From: Sialis fuliginosa
Lineage: Eukaryota > Arthropoda > Insecta > Megaloptera > Sialidae
Assembly: GCA_961205875.1 (NCBI GenBank)
Contig: OY540821.1
Span: 17,050,001-17,114,000 of the forward strand
Length of the DNA stretch: 64,000 nt
Direction of reading: 5' to 3'
Shown in pieces: positions 1-11,475 of the stretch. Every line of letters starts with the position of its first letter. Within the stretch, counting starts at the first letter, position 1. Under the pieces are notes generated by a model. That model had not been told where the DNA came from and made no database searches. It was given only the letters and a program-made list of their open reading frames with translations. The position numbers and the translations under genes are program-made.

Positions 1-1380
1 TAGTTATGATTTCATTCCTTGATATATTTTTACTTCCATGTTCTGAAAGAAATGGAAGTATTGTAATACCGTAGAAAAACGGTGTCCGAGATAATGACAG
101 ATTCTGATTGTTCTAACTTCAAAATTTAAAGAAAAGTTAATTTCCGCATGGCGACTGTGCGTGTAAACTGCATGGACATAGTTATACCTATTTAGCCAAC
201 CTAAAAAAATATAAGTATCTACGGAGTATAGGGATTTCATCGTAATGAACTTCGCATTAATATTTAAAATATAGTTAAAACACCTGAGACGAAGAGATGG
301 AAAACAAAAGAAACGTGATTCGTGGGACGTAAAAGAGACGAAATATTTTTGAGATTTCTTGTTGGTACACCATCGAACTTATAGTGTATTTCAAATCGGA
401 ATTATAATTCTCGTATGTGTAAACAGCACCACTTGAAACGGTTTAACTACATCGGTTATAGTTAAACCGGAATAAAAGCGTCGTGTAAACGTACTCAATG
501 ATAATAAATATGACGTATTTATAGGTACAAGAATATTTAAACAAATATTTTTAATTTAAACTCGTAACGAATAATAAAAAACGAAATAAGTATATCTTGG
601 ATTTAAAAAATATAAATTCACACACATACATACAGACGAAATCATTTTATGAAATTCATAACCACGTAGATACTGGGTTATAATCCCGCCATTGGGAAGG
701 AGATACAACGGTAATGCCATCTAGTGAGCCTTCCCCCGCACACTAATGACCAAATTAAGACTTTTTATGTCCGCGCCAAACACGTTTCTTGCGAGCGACT
801 TTAATGCTCTTTAGATAAATAAAAACTCGTTTCTCAGAAGTCATTTGAGATTATTAAAACTGGAGCTTTGAAAGGATATCTCACGGTATTTTAATATAAA
901 TGCGGTGTAAGGAAGTTATGTTAACACTCTGGTGACCACGATAATACATATAATAGTTGTGAATCTTTTTTTTTTCGGTCCCGCAGGCCTATATTTTAGC
1001 TTTGGATCAAAAGTTAATTGACCCAAAATTTCAGACTCATAGAACAAACCATTTGATTAACATGGGAAAAATTACTTTTTTACTTATGCGTGAATATCTC
1101 GTTGAAAAATTTATTTATTTTAAATTCTTACAGCAGCATATCATAGAGAATTAAATTTCTTACAAAAAAGATTCCAAGTGCTCAATTCATAGATTGAATA
1201 TTTTTAAAGATATGTACGTTTAAACATTATCATAAAAAGTAAAATCCAATCTATCAGGATTTTAACCATTTCCACTTAATTTAGAACCTTGAAATTTAGT
1301 ATATATATTCTCTGGGGGTTAAAAATGCCAACTAGTACCTATTATATTTTCATGACATTCAATTCTAGCGGGGATTAATG
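1..1380. other. AT-rich sequence, no gene recognised
   Basis: Only a 78-codon minus-strand ORF without domain signs (4-240). No repeat shared with the rest of the window was noticed. Confidence 0.5.
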
Positions 1381-1544
1381 TGACTGTCCCTTGTTGAGTT
1401 TAACTTTGACCAAATTGAAACATTTTAGTATTTTTATTGAATTAATCGAACAATTACCTAACTCTCTATTATTTTGTCTTCATGCAATTCAGTATCAGGA
1501 ATTAGCAGTACAAAGAGACATACAAACACATATCATCTTGCATC

Positions 1545-1810
1545 TATCCCACGAGTGTGCATGTTCGGTTGGCACTACTGCGATGTTGCAACAGCACATG
1601 CGAAAGGCGTGAATGCAGCCACGAGCGCAGCCATTGTCAGAGGTGCCCTCTATAGAGATGTGCACACACTACACCGCTACTGTGGCGCCGTCGTGTGTAG
1701 CTTGTCCGTATTATTATTATTATTATTCAATCGTCGACAATTGACAATCGGCACTCACGATAACAACGCTTCAGTCGCACCTCTCTCTTCTCTTGTTATT
1801 GTTGTGTGAA
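1545..1810. promoter_or_regulatory. CpG-richer segment
   Basis: Locally higher CpG content (AAAGGCGTGAATGCAG, GGCGCCGTCGTG) plus a TTA repeat (1710-1727) and a following TG run. The 111-codon ORF across it (1474-1809) has no recognisable domain. It could be a 5' exon or promoter; evidence is compositional. Confidence 0.2.
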
Positions 1811-1984
1811 TGTGTGTGTGTGTATGTTCTTGTCAATACTGATTTATAACTGTATATGTTTTGTAGATTTAAAGCAGTGATGCTATTCTAACTATATGTC
1901 TGTCTGTAACTCAAATACGACAAATCGTAGAAGGATGAAATGTTATAGTTAAGATTAATTTTTGTCTGGGAAGAAAACCTCCTA

Positions 1985-2215
1985 TTTTTGTTATTTGTCG
2001 ATTTCTGAATTTTTCGAATTACTTTGAAACAGTATAAATATCATTCCACCTTTCTATCATAAGTAGTTAAAAAACTTTATTTGATACATCCATGTTGTAG
2101 AAAATATTATTGTTTATAATTTATGTCTCATTCATTTTATTCTATCTTTTACGAATTTGTCAGTATTATGTATAAAAAAGTCCCGTGGCTCCCTAGGCAG
2201 ATATTTTTTTATTTG
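1985..2215 (+). repeat. repeat family J, copy 1
   Basis: It contains TTATCTATT-like and TTTTCGAATTACTTTGAAA blocks, GTTTATAATTTATGTCTC and AAAGTCCCGTGGCTCCC. These recur at 53195-53375. Confidence 0.55.
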
Positions 2216-2842
2216 TTTTAGAGCCTTTTGCAGGCGTTATTTTTGATTTAAAAAAAATAAGAAAGAGGGTCAAACATGCCTTGGTATAAACAAAAATATA
2301 TTTTTGCCTAGCTTTAGCTCATTTGTGCCCCTCCCCCCACCTTGATTTTTTTAAATATATTTTACTAGAGGGTATCATTTTACATGTTCAGTAAAAATTT
2401 CAAAAAGTACAAGTTGGTATATTTGAACATTTATAAAATATATTTGAATATATAAATAATCGGTACATAAATTTCTACAAATATTATTTCCATTTCACTA
2501 ACATTCCACAAAAATTGAAATGATCTAATCTGTGATCAGTGACGCGAACTTCCCCCTCCCTCTTCCCCCTCTCTACACACACATTCATCTTGAGTCCATC
2601 GCACCCTTTTACACAAAAACTTATTCGTGTGAAAAACTACAATAAAATTATAATGTCTGTGATACGAAAAATTGTATTTCAAAACTTTCAAAGCAAATGA
2701 ATCTGATAGATTTTTATTAACACTTGAAGCAAATCGTAGGTAAATTAACATATATCATACCATACATAATACACTAAGACTTACTTACTATGTTTTTACT
2801 ATTTCAATTTCGTGATTCATAGTCGAATTAAAATATAAATAT

Positions 2843-2990
2843 ACAGGGTGGTCCGGTTTGGCATACAGATATTTTACGAGCTGATTCCTTGGCTCATTGT
2901 GAGTAAAAAAATGTAAGGGAAGGAGGGTCTATCTTCAACACCCTCTGAGCTATAGGGTGTTTAAAAAGTTCCTTCAGAGTAGTACTTACA
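2843..2990 (+). repeat. possible transposon end with ACAGGGTGGTCC
   Basis: TACAGGGTGGTCCGGTTTGG followed by a TATAGGGTGTTTAAAAAG echo resembles the ACAGGGTGTCC-type termini common in arthropod repeats. Only one copy and one end are seen. Confidence 0.3.
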
Positions 2991-3449
2991 AACAAAGATT
3001 ATTTCATAATTTCCATAGTAACGTAACTAGAGTCAATTTGATAGGTAATTAACTAACGTATTTTTCAGTATTAGCGTTATTGCTAGCAGTGTTTCCAATT
3101 CAGAGTTATTGCTCATCAAAGTCAAATTTTTTTTTATGAAAATGACATTTTTCTCCAAAAGTACCTACAATATACTAATAATTATGTTTTCCAGTTATAA
3201 ATTTATCTAAATAATCCCCAAAGTGACTATTTTGCTATCTACCCTATTAAATGAAACAGTCATACAATTTTTTTGTTTATAATTACATAATTTTATTATT
3301 ATGGGTGCTTAAAGCATAATTTAAAAAATATCTAATTTAGTTCCTAATATTATTTATATAATATAAAATTTGTTTAATGCGGTTCTGTGTATTTTATTTA
3401 TGGTACATAAATCAGATTGAACTCAGTGAAGGGTTGTACTGACGTATGC

Positions 3450-3475
3450 TGGCCACGTGACAGTCCACGTGGCCA
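3450..3475. promoter_or_regulatory. dyad with two E-boxes
   Basis: TGGCCACGTG and CACGTGGCCA form a perfect 10-bp inverted repeat around ACAGTC. Each arm holds the E-box CACGTG (3454-3459 and 3466-3471), 12 bases apart, near one helical turn. It could bind bHLH factors or be a structural hairpin; no gene is close. Confidence 0.4.
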
Positions 3476-3750
3476 CACCGCCTCTTCACCCACCCCCACA
3501 AGGGTAACATCCCACCCCCCCTCAGGAGATAATGTTTGCAAAATTAAATGACTCGTGCATGTTTCTGCTACAAATATGTAAAGATATTGTGTAAATATAG
3601 ACTTTGTTTAACTTGCTGATTATACGAGTATTTAGAATTCAATTATCTGTATTATAAAGAACTGAAAAGTAGTTTACACGATTGATTAATTAAATTTACA
3701 AAATAAATTAATTCAAAGAAATGTATATATTTTATTATATATATATTAAA

Positions 3751-4043
3751 ATTCACGATGTAGATTTAAAGTGAATATTTTAACGTCACTACTATTATTG
3801 ACACTATAAATGTAATTACATTCGATCGAAAAGAACGTATGCTATACAAATAATTTAACGAAAATATAGCTATACAAATAGTTTTACGAAGCTGTAAAAA
3901 TTGCAGAATATGTAGAAAACACAATTTTTATAATTTAATGTATTTTCTTAAAAAAATACCATATAGAACAATGTTATATTAATTTAAGATAATAATCTAT
4001 GTATTTATATTTAAAATATAATAGTAGTCACGGGTTAGACGTG
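3751..4043 (+). repeat. repeat family G, copy 1
   Basis: It starts TTCACGATGTAGATTTAAAG and includes CATTCGATCGAAAAGAACG and ATAGTTTTACGAAGCTG. It is nearly identical to 9351-9687. A short related piece in inverse orientation lies at 46071-46105. Confidence 0.75.
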
Positions 4044-4740
4044 AATTCCGGTCGGAATTCCGGCACACCTTTAATTATAATGTAAATTTAGAACTTATAT
4101 ATATAACGTTAACATAGGACAATCATTTTTCATACTTTATTGCAAAATATTTTCTGCCCATTGCAACATATTTTTTTTTAAATAGATAGATAATACTTAA
4201 TCATTTTGGACTCACCCTTCTCCCACGTAGCACCATGTATAACCTTTACCCCCCCCCCCAATTTTGAATAAATGCACAATATTTCTATAATTATGTTATG
4301 AAAAAAGAAATTACAGAAATATTTAATAAGACATTTCTAAAATTATTATTTAATTTGACTACAGCCACTGTAATACTAGAATAAAATAAAAATTTAAAAA
4401 CATGAAATCAAAACATATGTAAAAAAGGGATGAAGAAGTCGTCTATTTCCCCTTTTACGGGGTTCGAACCCTTGCACTCAGTGCTGTGACCGCTCGTTGG
4501 TCCAACATACATTTAAATTCAATTTAAATGTTAACGCAACCATTATTTCAAGTCGGGGGGGAGGGAGGGGGTGGGTGGGTGCGCGCATGTGTTGTACGGG
4601 AGAAAGGTTTCCCCCAATGTCCTGTCTATCTTGTGTGCAAACCGGAACTAACTTAGATTTGACGTAAATGTGAGTATTATTTACTAGCAGTGAACTTACT
4701 ATAAGCTATAATACAATTTATTTATTTATATAAATAAAAC

Positions 4741-4930
4741 GGCAAAGTGCGTGTTGGGCACGCACATGATAGGGTTCCGTAGTCACTCTCACTACGATTT
4801 AAAAAAAAGTTTTATTAACTATTTTTGCTACAGTACTCGTTATAATTTGTATTGAAAGTATTATAGGTACTAATTAAAAGCTACATTCTGGAATTTTTTC
4901 AGATTTTTTGAAAGTAGGTTAGTTTAGTTT
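4741..4930 (-). repeat. family L terminal fragment
   Basis: GGCAAAGTGCGTGTTGGGC and GCACATGATAGGGTTCCGTA correspond to the complement of the right end at 16580-16632. The following GAAAGTATTATAGG to CAGATTTTTTG part recurs at 11245 and 18855. Confidence 0.5.
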
Positions 4931-5109
4931 AGTAGAAGATTTTCTTCTATTAGAATAAAAATAGAGGTAGATAAGTTTCAAAGAGTTTATCCTTATTCAC
5001 TTACTAATTCATCAAAATGGAAAAAAGCTTCAAAATCTTAGTTATTAGTAATAACTTCTTCTAGTGTTGATAATGAAATTAATAATATACAATTGGTAAA
5101 GTTAACAAT

Positions 5110-5690
5110 TTGAAAAATATCTGCCAAGTAAATGCACAGTGCTTTCTCGTGCTAAATTCACTAAAGGTAGTTATAATTATTCAACAATTTAAATATATAA
5201 AAACCGATAAGTTTCAGATAAATTGCCTGGAGTTTAATGTTTATACAATTTTACTAAAAAATATTAGTTCGAAATTTTTTTTAAGACGCACCTGATTATT
5301 TTTTCGTGTATTTTTAATTTAATTTAAACAAATTACGATTTTCTAAGGCAAATTGAGACAAATCTTTGTAAGGGAATATTTTACAACAAACGTTGTAGAC
5401 CTATATTATAGGAAATTGAATGCTCTATAAAAAAAATTCACGTAACATGTGTCATTCTTATAATATCTTAAAAAAATATACTTTGGGATGTCACCCCTCC
5501 CCCTTACACACGATTTTGACGATTTTGAAATGGGACTGTCCTCAAGCCAGACCCAACCATCCAAACAAGTTTCATTAATATCGGTTCAGTGCGTGTGACA
5601 AGGAGAGCAATTTTTTTGTCTCATTTTAAAACGATCACAAAGCTTCCCGTATCTTCGATATTGCGAGGAAGCAAAATCATAAATTAATTT
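5110..5690 (+). repeat. interspersed repeat family B
   Basis: It opens with ATATCTGCCAAGTAAATGC, then GCACAGTGCTTTCTCGTGC, passes through ACGTTGTAGACC, GGATGTCACCCC and CGATCACAAAGCTTC, and closes with ATTGCGAGGAAGCAAAA. The two ends carry GCTTCCTCG as a short inverted repeat. No protein frame; class unknown. Confidence 0.75.
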
Positions 5691-6011
5691 CAGCATCCAA
5701 CGATTTCGGATGATTTTTATCGTCCATCAATCACATAGGATCTAGTAACCACCGGAGACACCCCGATAGTTACATATAGGGTGATGTTTAAAAATATAAA
5801 ACCTACCCTATCGACATGACGTGTGCGTGTTGCGCGTGGCGGTGTCACTCACGCGAGAGCTGAGCGTGATAATCGCACTAACTCGATAATAGAAACATCC
5901 AGCATCGGTTTTAGGTCATATTTGCTCCGGCTCGTAACTCCAACTTCTGAACTATTAAAAAAATTATATCAAACTCTTTTAGCTATACTTCTTGGCTTCT
6001 GGGTGTAAGCC

Positions 6012-6059
6012 GCGTCGGTTTTGTCGTGTTACAGACCGATAACACGACCAAACCGACGC
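6012..6059. repeat. strong hairpin in repeat family K
   Basis: The arms GCGTCGGTTTTGTCGTGTTA and TAACACGACCAAACCGACGC pair over 20 bases with one mismatch around an 8-base loop. Family K continues leftwards with CTTGGCTTCTGGGTGTAAGC. Confidence 0.75.
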
Positions 6060-6130
6060 TTATTTACGTTTATTATTAATAAGTGTTATTGATTTCAAGA
6101 ATCAAACAATAATAAAAATAATTAAAAATA

Positions 6131-6398
6131 AAATGATAAAAAAGAAAGAATCGTCAAATTTGAAACAATGTAAAGCAGTTGCTATGATAATATAATAATT
6201 AATAAATAAATTGTACTAATAATTAGTTTAAATGTCCACCATTTTGACACATATCATCAAATCATGCTGTAAGACAGTTAAATGTATATAGATTAATATT
6301 CAGAAATGGTAGTAATCAAATATCAACAAATATAGTACATTTAGTATTTAAAAATAATCATTACTGGGGTTATATTCAAGACTGGTGCCAGTACCTTA
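6131..6398 (-). mobile_element. MITE family A, partial
   Basis: The right part holds ACTGGTGCCAGTACCTTA (6381-6398), preceded by the complement of the family's CCACCATTTTGACA segment. The far terminus is missing. Confidence 0.8.
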
Positions 6399-7169
6399 TG
6401 TATCTAATACCTAACCATAAAAAAAACATTTTTTTATAAATACTTATTAATTTGGAAATAAAAAATAAACCTAATCAGCATAGTTTCTTTCTTCAGTGTT
6501 ATACAAATATAACATCATGTGAAAAATTATCCAATGTATTAAATTATAATACTGGTTTAGAGTAATACCACCCCTGTATTTATGAATTATTATCACCCCG
6601 TGCACGATGAGAGGCCATTAAATTCATTGCATCTCCCTCACACTATTTAATTGTATCCATATGATTTGAGTTAAGCTCTAAATTTATTTATTTTATTATT
6701 ACTCTGCGTTAGAGGGCTCGATTACATTTTATTTAATTTTATAGGGTGACATGAATATTCTTGAATAAATATATATATGAATATTATGATTTTAAGGGTC
6801 GGCCCGGTAAATTCCGCGATAGTATATATATCTAACTATTATATTTAAATTAAAAATATTAACTACAATAATGAAGTAATTCACGAATAAATTAAGCAAA
6901 TCCTCACTTATCTCTACCACCCCCTCCCCCCTAATGTTGGGGCAGTTGAGAGATTAGCAGTCGATCAGCTTCCGATAGCGTCCTACACGATTACACAGGA
7001 TTACTGTGTTATCAGATCAAGTGATACCCCTCCCTGTGCGCACGAAACGTTGGATGGTTTAAATGATGCGATCATAGCAAGCTGTGTAGATCATTCGTTC
7101 GTGATTGAGAATTTAGATTTATGTAACTTGAGAAATGTGTTTTGTTTATTTACGAGTTTATACTGTTTT
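6399..7169. other. no gene recognised
   Basis: AT-rich DNA between a MITE A fragment and a family B copy. A slightly GC-richer patch (6945-7050) shows no motif I can name. Confidence 0.5.
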
Positions 7170-7711
7170 AAAAAACATCTGCCAGGTAAAAGTACAGTGC
7201 TTCCTCGTGTTAAATTCACCAAAGGTAGTTAATTATTCAACAATTTAAATAAAAACTGATTAAGTGTTGAGATACATAATTTGTATAGAATTTTACTAAC
7301 AAATATTAGTTCTGATTATTTTTTCGTATATTTTTAATTTTTGACAATTTCAATCTAAATCTAAAATACAACTGGGAATATTTTTACAACAAACGTTGTA
7401 GACCTATATTATAGAAAATTGAAAAAGATTCTATAAAATTTTCACGTAATATGTGTCGTTTTTGAGATATCTTGTAAAAATAAATATTTTGGGATGTCAC
7501 CCCACCCCTTACACACGATTTTGAAATGGTACCGTCTTCAATTTAATATCGGTTCAGGAGTGATAAAGATTCAGGAGACAGACAGACAGACACGGAATGA
7601 AAAGTGTTTGTCTTGACCTGAAACGGAAAGATTAACTAAAATTTTTAAATCTCATTCTAAAACGATCACAAAGCTTCTCGTATCTTCGATATTGCGAGGA
7701 AGCAAAATAAT
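7170..7711 (+). repeat. family B
   Basis: It runs from ACATCTGCCAGGTAAAAG to ATTGCGAGGAAGCAAAATA with the same block order as at 5110, and includes a GACAGACAGACAGACAC stretch. Confidence 0.75.
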
Positions 7712-8164
7712 AATTTGAGAAAACTAAAAACTGTCTTTATTTGGTGACAGATAAAACAAAGACAAAGACGAGAAGAAGCGGAAATAATTATTCTGATAAA
7801 AACAATAATATTTTATCTTTTATTATAGTATAGTTTACATATTGATGAAAAGAATTTCGTAATATCCATAAGAAAAGTAAAGCAGATTTGAAATTTTAAT
7901 ATAACACATATTTTACAATACTATCATTTATTTGTGTTTTCTCACTTTTCTATATACCCCCATACCCCCTACCCGCAAGAGACATATCGCATTCTGCATC
8001 ATAACGTAGGTGATGTAAAAAAATTATAAAATATAGCTATGCGTGTGTCGGGTTGTTTCACACGAGCTTACTCAAGTTATCAGCGAATTGCAAAATATAT
8101 ATAAAAAAATGTTTTTTTTCCTTCTATAGGATTATTATGTATTTCATTTATGAAAATATCTAAG

Positions 8165-8688
8165 TAAGGTACTAGGATATGACTCCAGTAATGGCTATTT
8201 TAAATTAAATGTACTGTATTAGAAATATGTGTTGATATTTGATTACTACCATTTCTGAATATTAATCTATATACATTTAACTGTCTTACAGCGTGATTTG
8301 ATGACATGAGGCCAATAGTTGTCAAAATGGTGGACATTTAAACTAATTATTAGTATAATTTATTTATTAATTATTATATTATCATAGCAACTGCTTTACA
8401 TTGTTTCAATTTTGACGATTCTTTCTTTATATCTTTTGTGTCGTAGTACTTATCATTTTGTAATCATTAGCAAGTGCTCATTACTGGTTTTACTTCATCT
8501 ATTATTGGAGAAAAAACATGAACAAAATAAAAGTCTGTAATTTAAAAAACAAACTATATTTGCGGACTTTGGTAATTAAATTGATTAAATAAAGAGGTTC
8601 TTGTTTTATTGTTCAAAAAAGAAACCCGTCAATCAATAAAAAAGTAATCCTTGCATTTATAGCGACCATAATTGGTGCCAGTACCTTA
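8165..8688 (+). mobile_element. MITE family A, near complete
   Basis: It runs from TAAGGTACTAGGATATGAC to TGGTGCCAGTACCTTA with all interior blocks: the CATTTCTGAATATTAATC, GTGGACATTT and GCGGACTTTGG segments. The left terminus has lost the GGCACCAGT block. Confidence 0.85.
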
Positions 8689-9350
8689 TATTCATAATAA
8701 CATACCACAACATATATACTTTAGAATAAAATAAATCTGGATGAAATCGAACAAATAGTTTTTGAGATAATAATTCCCAAAATTCACCTATTTTTTTCGC
8801 CGTCTCTTGCAAATTTAAAACCTTTGAAATAAAAATTTTAATGCAAGTAAAATTACATATATTTATAAAACTGTCGATTTTTGAAAAAATGTGGAAGTTA
8901 AAATAAGTTGAGAATAGCGGGAAAACTATACCAAAATTGTATTTGTTGCCTTGTGAAACGTCCCTAAAACTATCGCGTATAAATATTGGATTGCACCCTG
9001 GCACGTATCGACACATAAAACAAAAATATATGAACTTGGGCGACACCGAAAAAGATCATAAAAAACATAACGTCAAACCATATTTCACAGGCCATAGCCG
9101 CCCGCGATCCGTGGTATATGTAGCGGAATGGACTACACATGTGTGGAGTTAGGGGGGGAGGGGAGGGGGAGGGGACGTGTAGATACACCTCTGTCTGCAA
9201 ATGAAAAATGTGTGCGACAGGGAAATGTGAAAATTAATCTAGAAAATAATTAACTATATATACTTCGTGTGCTGATTTTCAAACTGTGGTTGATGTTTTT
9301 GAAATTAAATACAGCTATACTAAATTTAAATTTATAATAAAGTTTCAGAA
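8689..9350. other. no gene recognised; purine tract
   Basis: Overlapping ORFs on both strands (8657-9200) show no domain or consistent coding signs. A G-rich purine tract lies at 9150-9176. Confidence 0.45.
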
Positions 9351-9687
9351 CTCACGATGTAGATTTTAAAGTGATAATTTTAACGTCACTACTACAATAT
9401 TATTATTATTTTTATATTATTATATATTGACACTATAAATGTAATTGCATTCGATCGAAAAGAACGTATGCTATACATTCGTAAAATAAATTTAAAGAAA
9501 TTATAGCTATACAAATAGTTTTACGAAGCTGTAAAAATTGCAAAATATGTAGAAAACACAGTTTTTATAATTTAATGTATTTTCTTAAAGAAATACCATA
9601 TAGAACAATGTTATATTAATTTAAGATAATAATCTATGTATGTATTTGTATTTAAAATAAAATAATAGTGACATTAGACGTGAATAT
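9351..9687 (+). repeat. repeat family G, copy 2
   Basis: Same block order as 3751-4043, with an added AT-rich insert near 9395-9425. Confidence 0.75.
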
Positions 9688-9784
9688 ATAGACATTTATC
9701 TGTAAATAAATTATCACTGAAATACTTTTAAACACAATTTATTAATAATTAATTTTATAATTCAAAACAATTGATATTTATTTT

Positions 9785-9880
9785 TTAAAATGAATGATAC
9801 GTCAATGACTCGTGGAGCGATACGGTAACAAACAACTCTAGGTAATGTGTTATTTGTACTTTATCTTTCCTTGTCACTAT
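9785..9880 (+). repeat. repeat family M, copy 1
   Basis: It contains CAATGACTCGTGGAGCGAT, GGTAATGTGTTATTTGT and CTTTATCTTTCCTTGTC. The complement of these blocks is found in the same order at 55172-55290. Confidence 0.65.
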
Positions 9881-9888
9881 CAAATAAA

Positions 9889-10356
9889 TATGTCAAAGAT
9901 CTTTGACAAAGATTTGATCATATTTCTTTGATAAAATATGAGATTTTGTTCTATTACACTACATAAAACATTTGATAATATTTTCTTAGTATTATCTAGG
10001 GATATTTTCTTCTTTTTTGGTGCATTTTGATTATCAGTGCGTGGATGTTCGTCAGTTGACGCGATCGAGGTTTGAATTTACAACTGTGTATTGCAGTTTT
10101 TATAATCAATAAGAAGATTATCATATAATACTGGATTATGTTGTTATTAATATATTAACTGTAACTGTCAGTGATAACTTGGTAGTCGCCATTTTGATTT
10201 ATCTGTCAAAAAACATTTGATCAAATATAAGAGACTGTCATTAACTATGGTCATAGAAATATTATGAAGGTAAATATTATAAAAGTTGACATATTACACT
10301 GTCATATTTCTTTGATCAAAGAAATTTTATCACATTTCTTTGTTAGTGTAATAGCC
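9889..10356. repeat. dyad-rich segment with paired ends
   Basis: Both ends carry dense, related palindromes: TCAAAGATCTTTGACAAAG at about 9895, and CTTTGATCAAAGAAA at about 10313. TATTACACT lies at 9951 and TAGTGTAATA at about 10343. It may be a decayed inverted-repeat element, and it holds no coding frame. Confidence 0.4.
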
Positions 10357-10770
10357 GCCTTAGATACAACCCAAATAAACAATATTAATAATATTCGTTG
10401 TTTGTACAACCCTGTATTTAAAACCAATACCTGATTATTACAAACCCTGATAGAAGCACATGAATGCATGCATACTGACATTATAATGATTGCCCAAATC
10501 CGTTCATTTGGGTAGCATTACTGCGTGCTACCAATTATCGATAGCTTTGTGGTAGCCATGGCTACGTTACCACTGCGGCGAGGCGCCCCCTTTTCTCTCA
10601 CCATACTGTATATATCTGACTGTGTAGCTCTTTATGGGGTACCGCAGAATGAGCTACTTTTGAGCACCTACACCACAAAACATTTTATGATTATATTCGT
10701 GATGAAATTGGAGATGGGTTATTATTTATGGGTATACTATTTGTCAGTTGGAAAAATTACTTTATGATTA

Positions 10771-11243
10771 TAGGTACTGGCACCAGTTATGGTCGCTATA
10801 AGAGCAAGGTTTACTGTTTTTGTGATTGGCGGGCTTCATTTTTGTAATTCTCATGAACTCATGTTACTAAGAAAACAAGTAACTCTTTATTTAATCAATT
10901 TAATTACCAAAGTCCGCAAATATAGTTTTTTTTTTTAATTATAGCCTTTTAATTTGTTTATGTTTTTTTCTCCAGTAATGGATAAAGTAAAACTAGTAAT
11001 GAGCACACTTGCTAATGATAAGTACTACGACACAAAAGATATAAAAGAAAGAATCGTCAAATTTGAAACAATGTAAAGCAGTAGCTAGGATAATATAATA
11101 ATTAATGAATAAATTATACTAATAATTAGTTTAAATGTCCACCATTTTGACACCTATTGGCCGATTGTCATCAAATCACGTTGTAAGACAATTGAATGTA
11201 TATACCAACATTAATATTTAGAAACAGTAGTAATAAAATATCA
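10771..11243 (-). mobile_element. MITE family A, partial, upstream of the AN1 exon
   Basis: It begins TAGGTACTGGCACCAG and runs through the complement of the family interior to about 11243, where family L sequence takes over. It lies about 230 bases before the AN1 coding start. Confidence 0.8.
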
Positions 11244-11244
11244 A

Positions 11245-11365
11245 TTTAATTTCAAAATTTTTCATAAATTATTTTTGTTACAGTGTTCGTTATAATTTTC
11301 ATTGAAAGTACTAATTAAAAACTACATTATTGGAATGTTTTCAGATTTTTTGCATCGATAGTTTA
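11245..11365 (-). repeat. family L fragment upstream of the AN1 exon
   Basis: It contains GTGTTCGTTATAATTTTC, GAAAGTACTAATTAAAA and TTCAGATTTTTTG, as at 4810-4905. It fills the space between MITE A and the exon. Confidence 0.5.
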
Positions 11366-11449
11366 GAAATTAGAATTTCTTAGTAGAAGGTAGTATTAAA
11401 ATTTAATAATTCCGGCAAAATCCGGTCTGTTTTTATTCTTATGCATATT

Positions 11450-11475
11450 TCCTTTGTTACAGGTAAATTTCCAGT
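11450..11475 (+). promoter_or_regulatory. candidate 3' splice acceptors of the AN1 exon
   Basis: A pyrimidine-leaning stretch ends in TTACAG (AG at 11461-11462), and a second AG follows after TTTCC at 11473-11474. Using the first would bring the TAA at 11464 in frame with the ORF, so it would fit only a 5'-UTR exon. Using the second would open the exon directly at the ATG with one leading base. This supports splicing into the exon but does not prove it. Confidence 0.4.

Noticed and set aside
1474-1809. 111-codon ORF in a CpG-richer patch
   Set aside because: No domain, no homologue I can recall and simple-sequence content; kept only as a weak regulatory candidate.
4436-4510. tRNA-like stretch with GGGGTTCGAACCC
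   Set aside because: The T-loop-like motif is present on the minus strand, but I cannot build a full cloverleaf with acceptor and anticodon stems. At most it is tRNA-derived repeat sequence.
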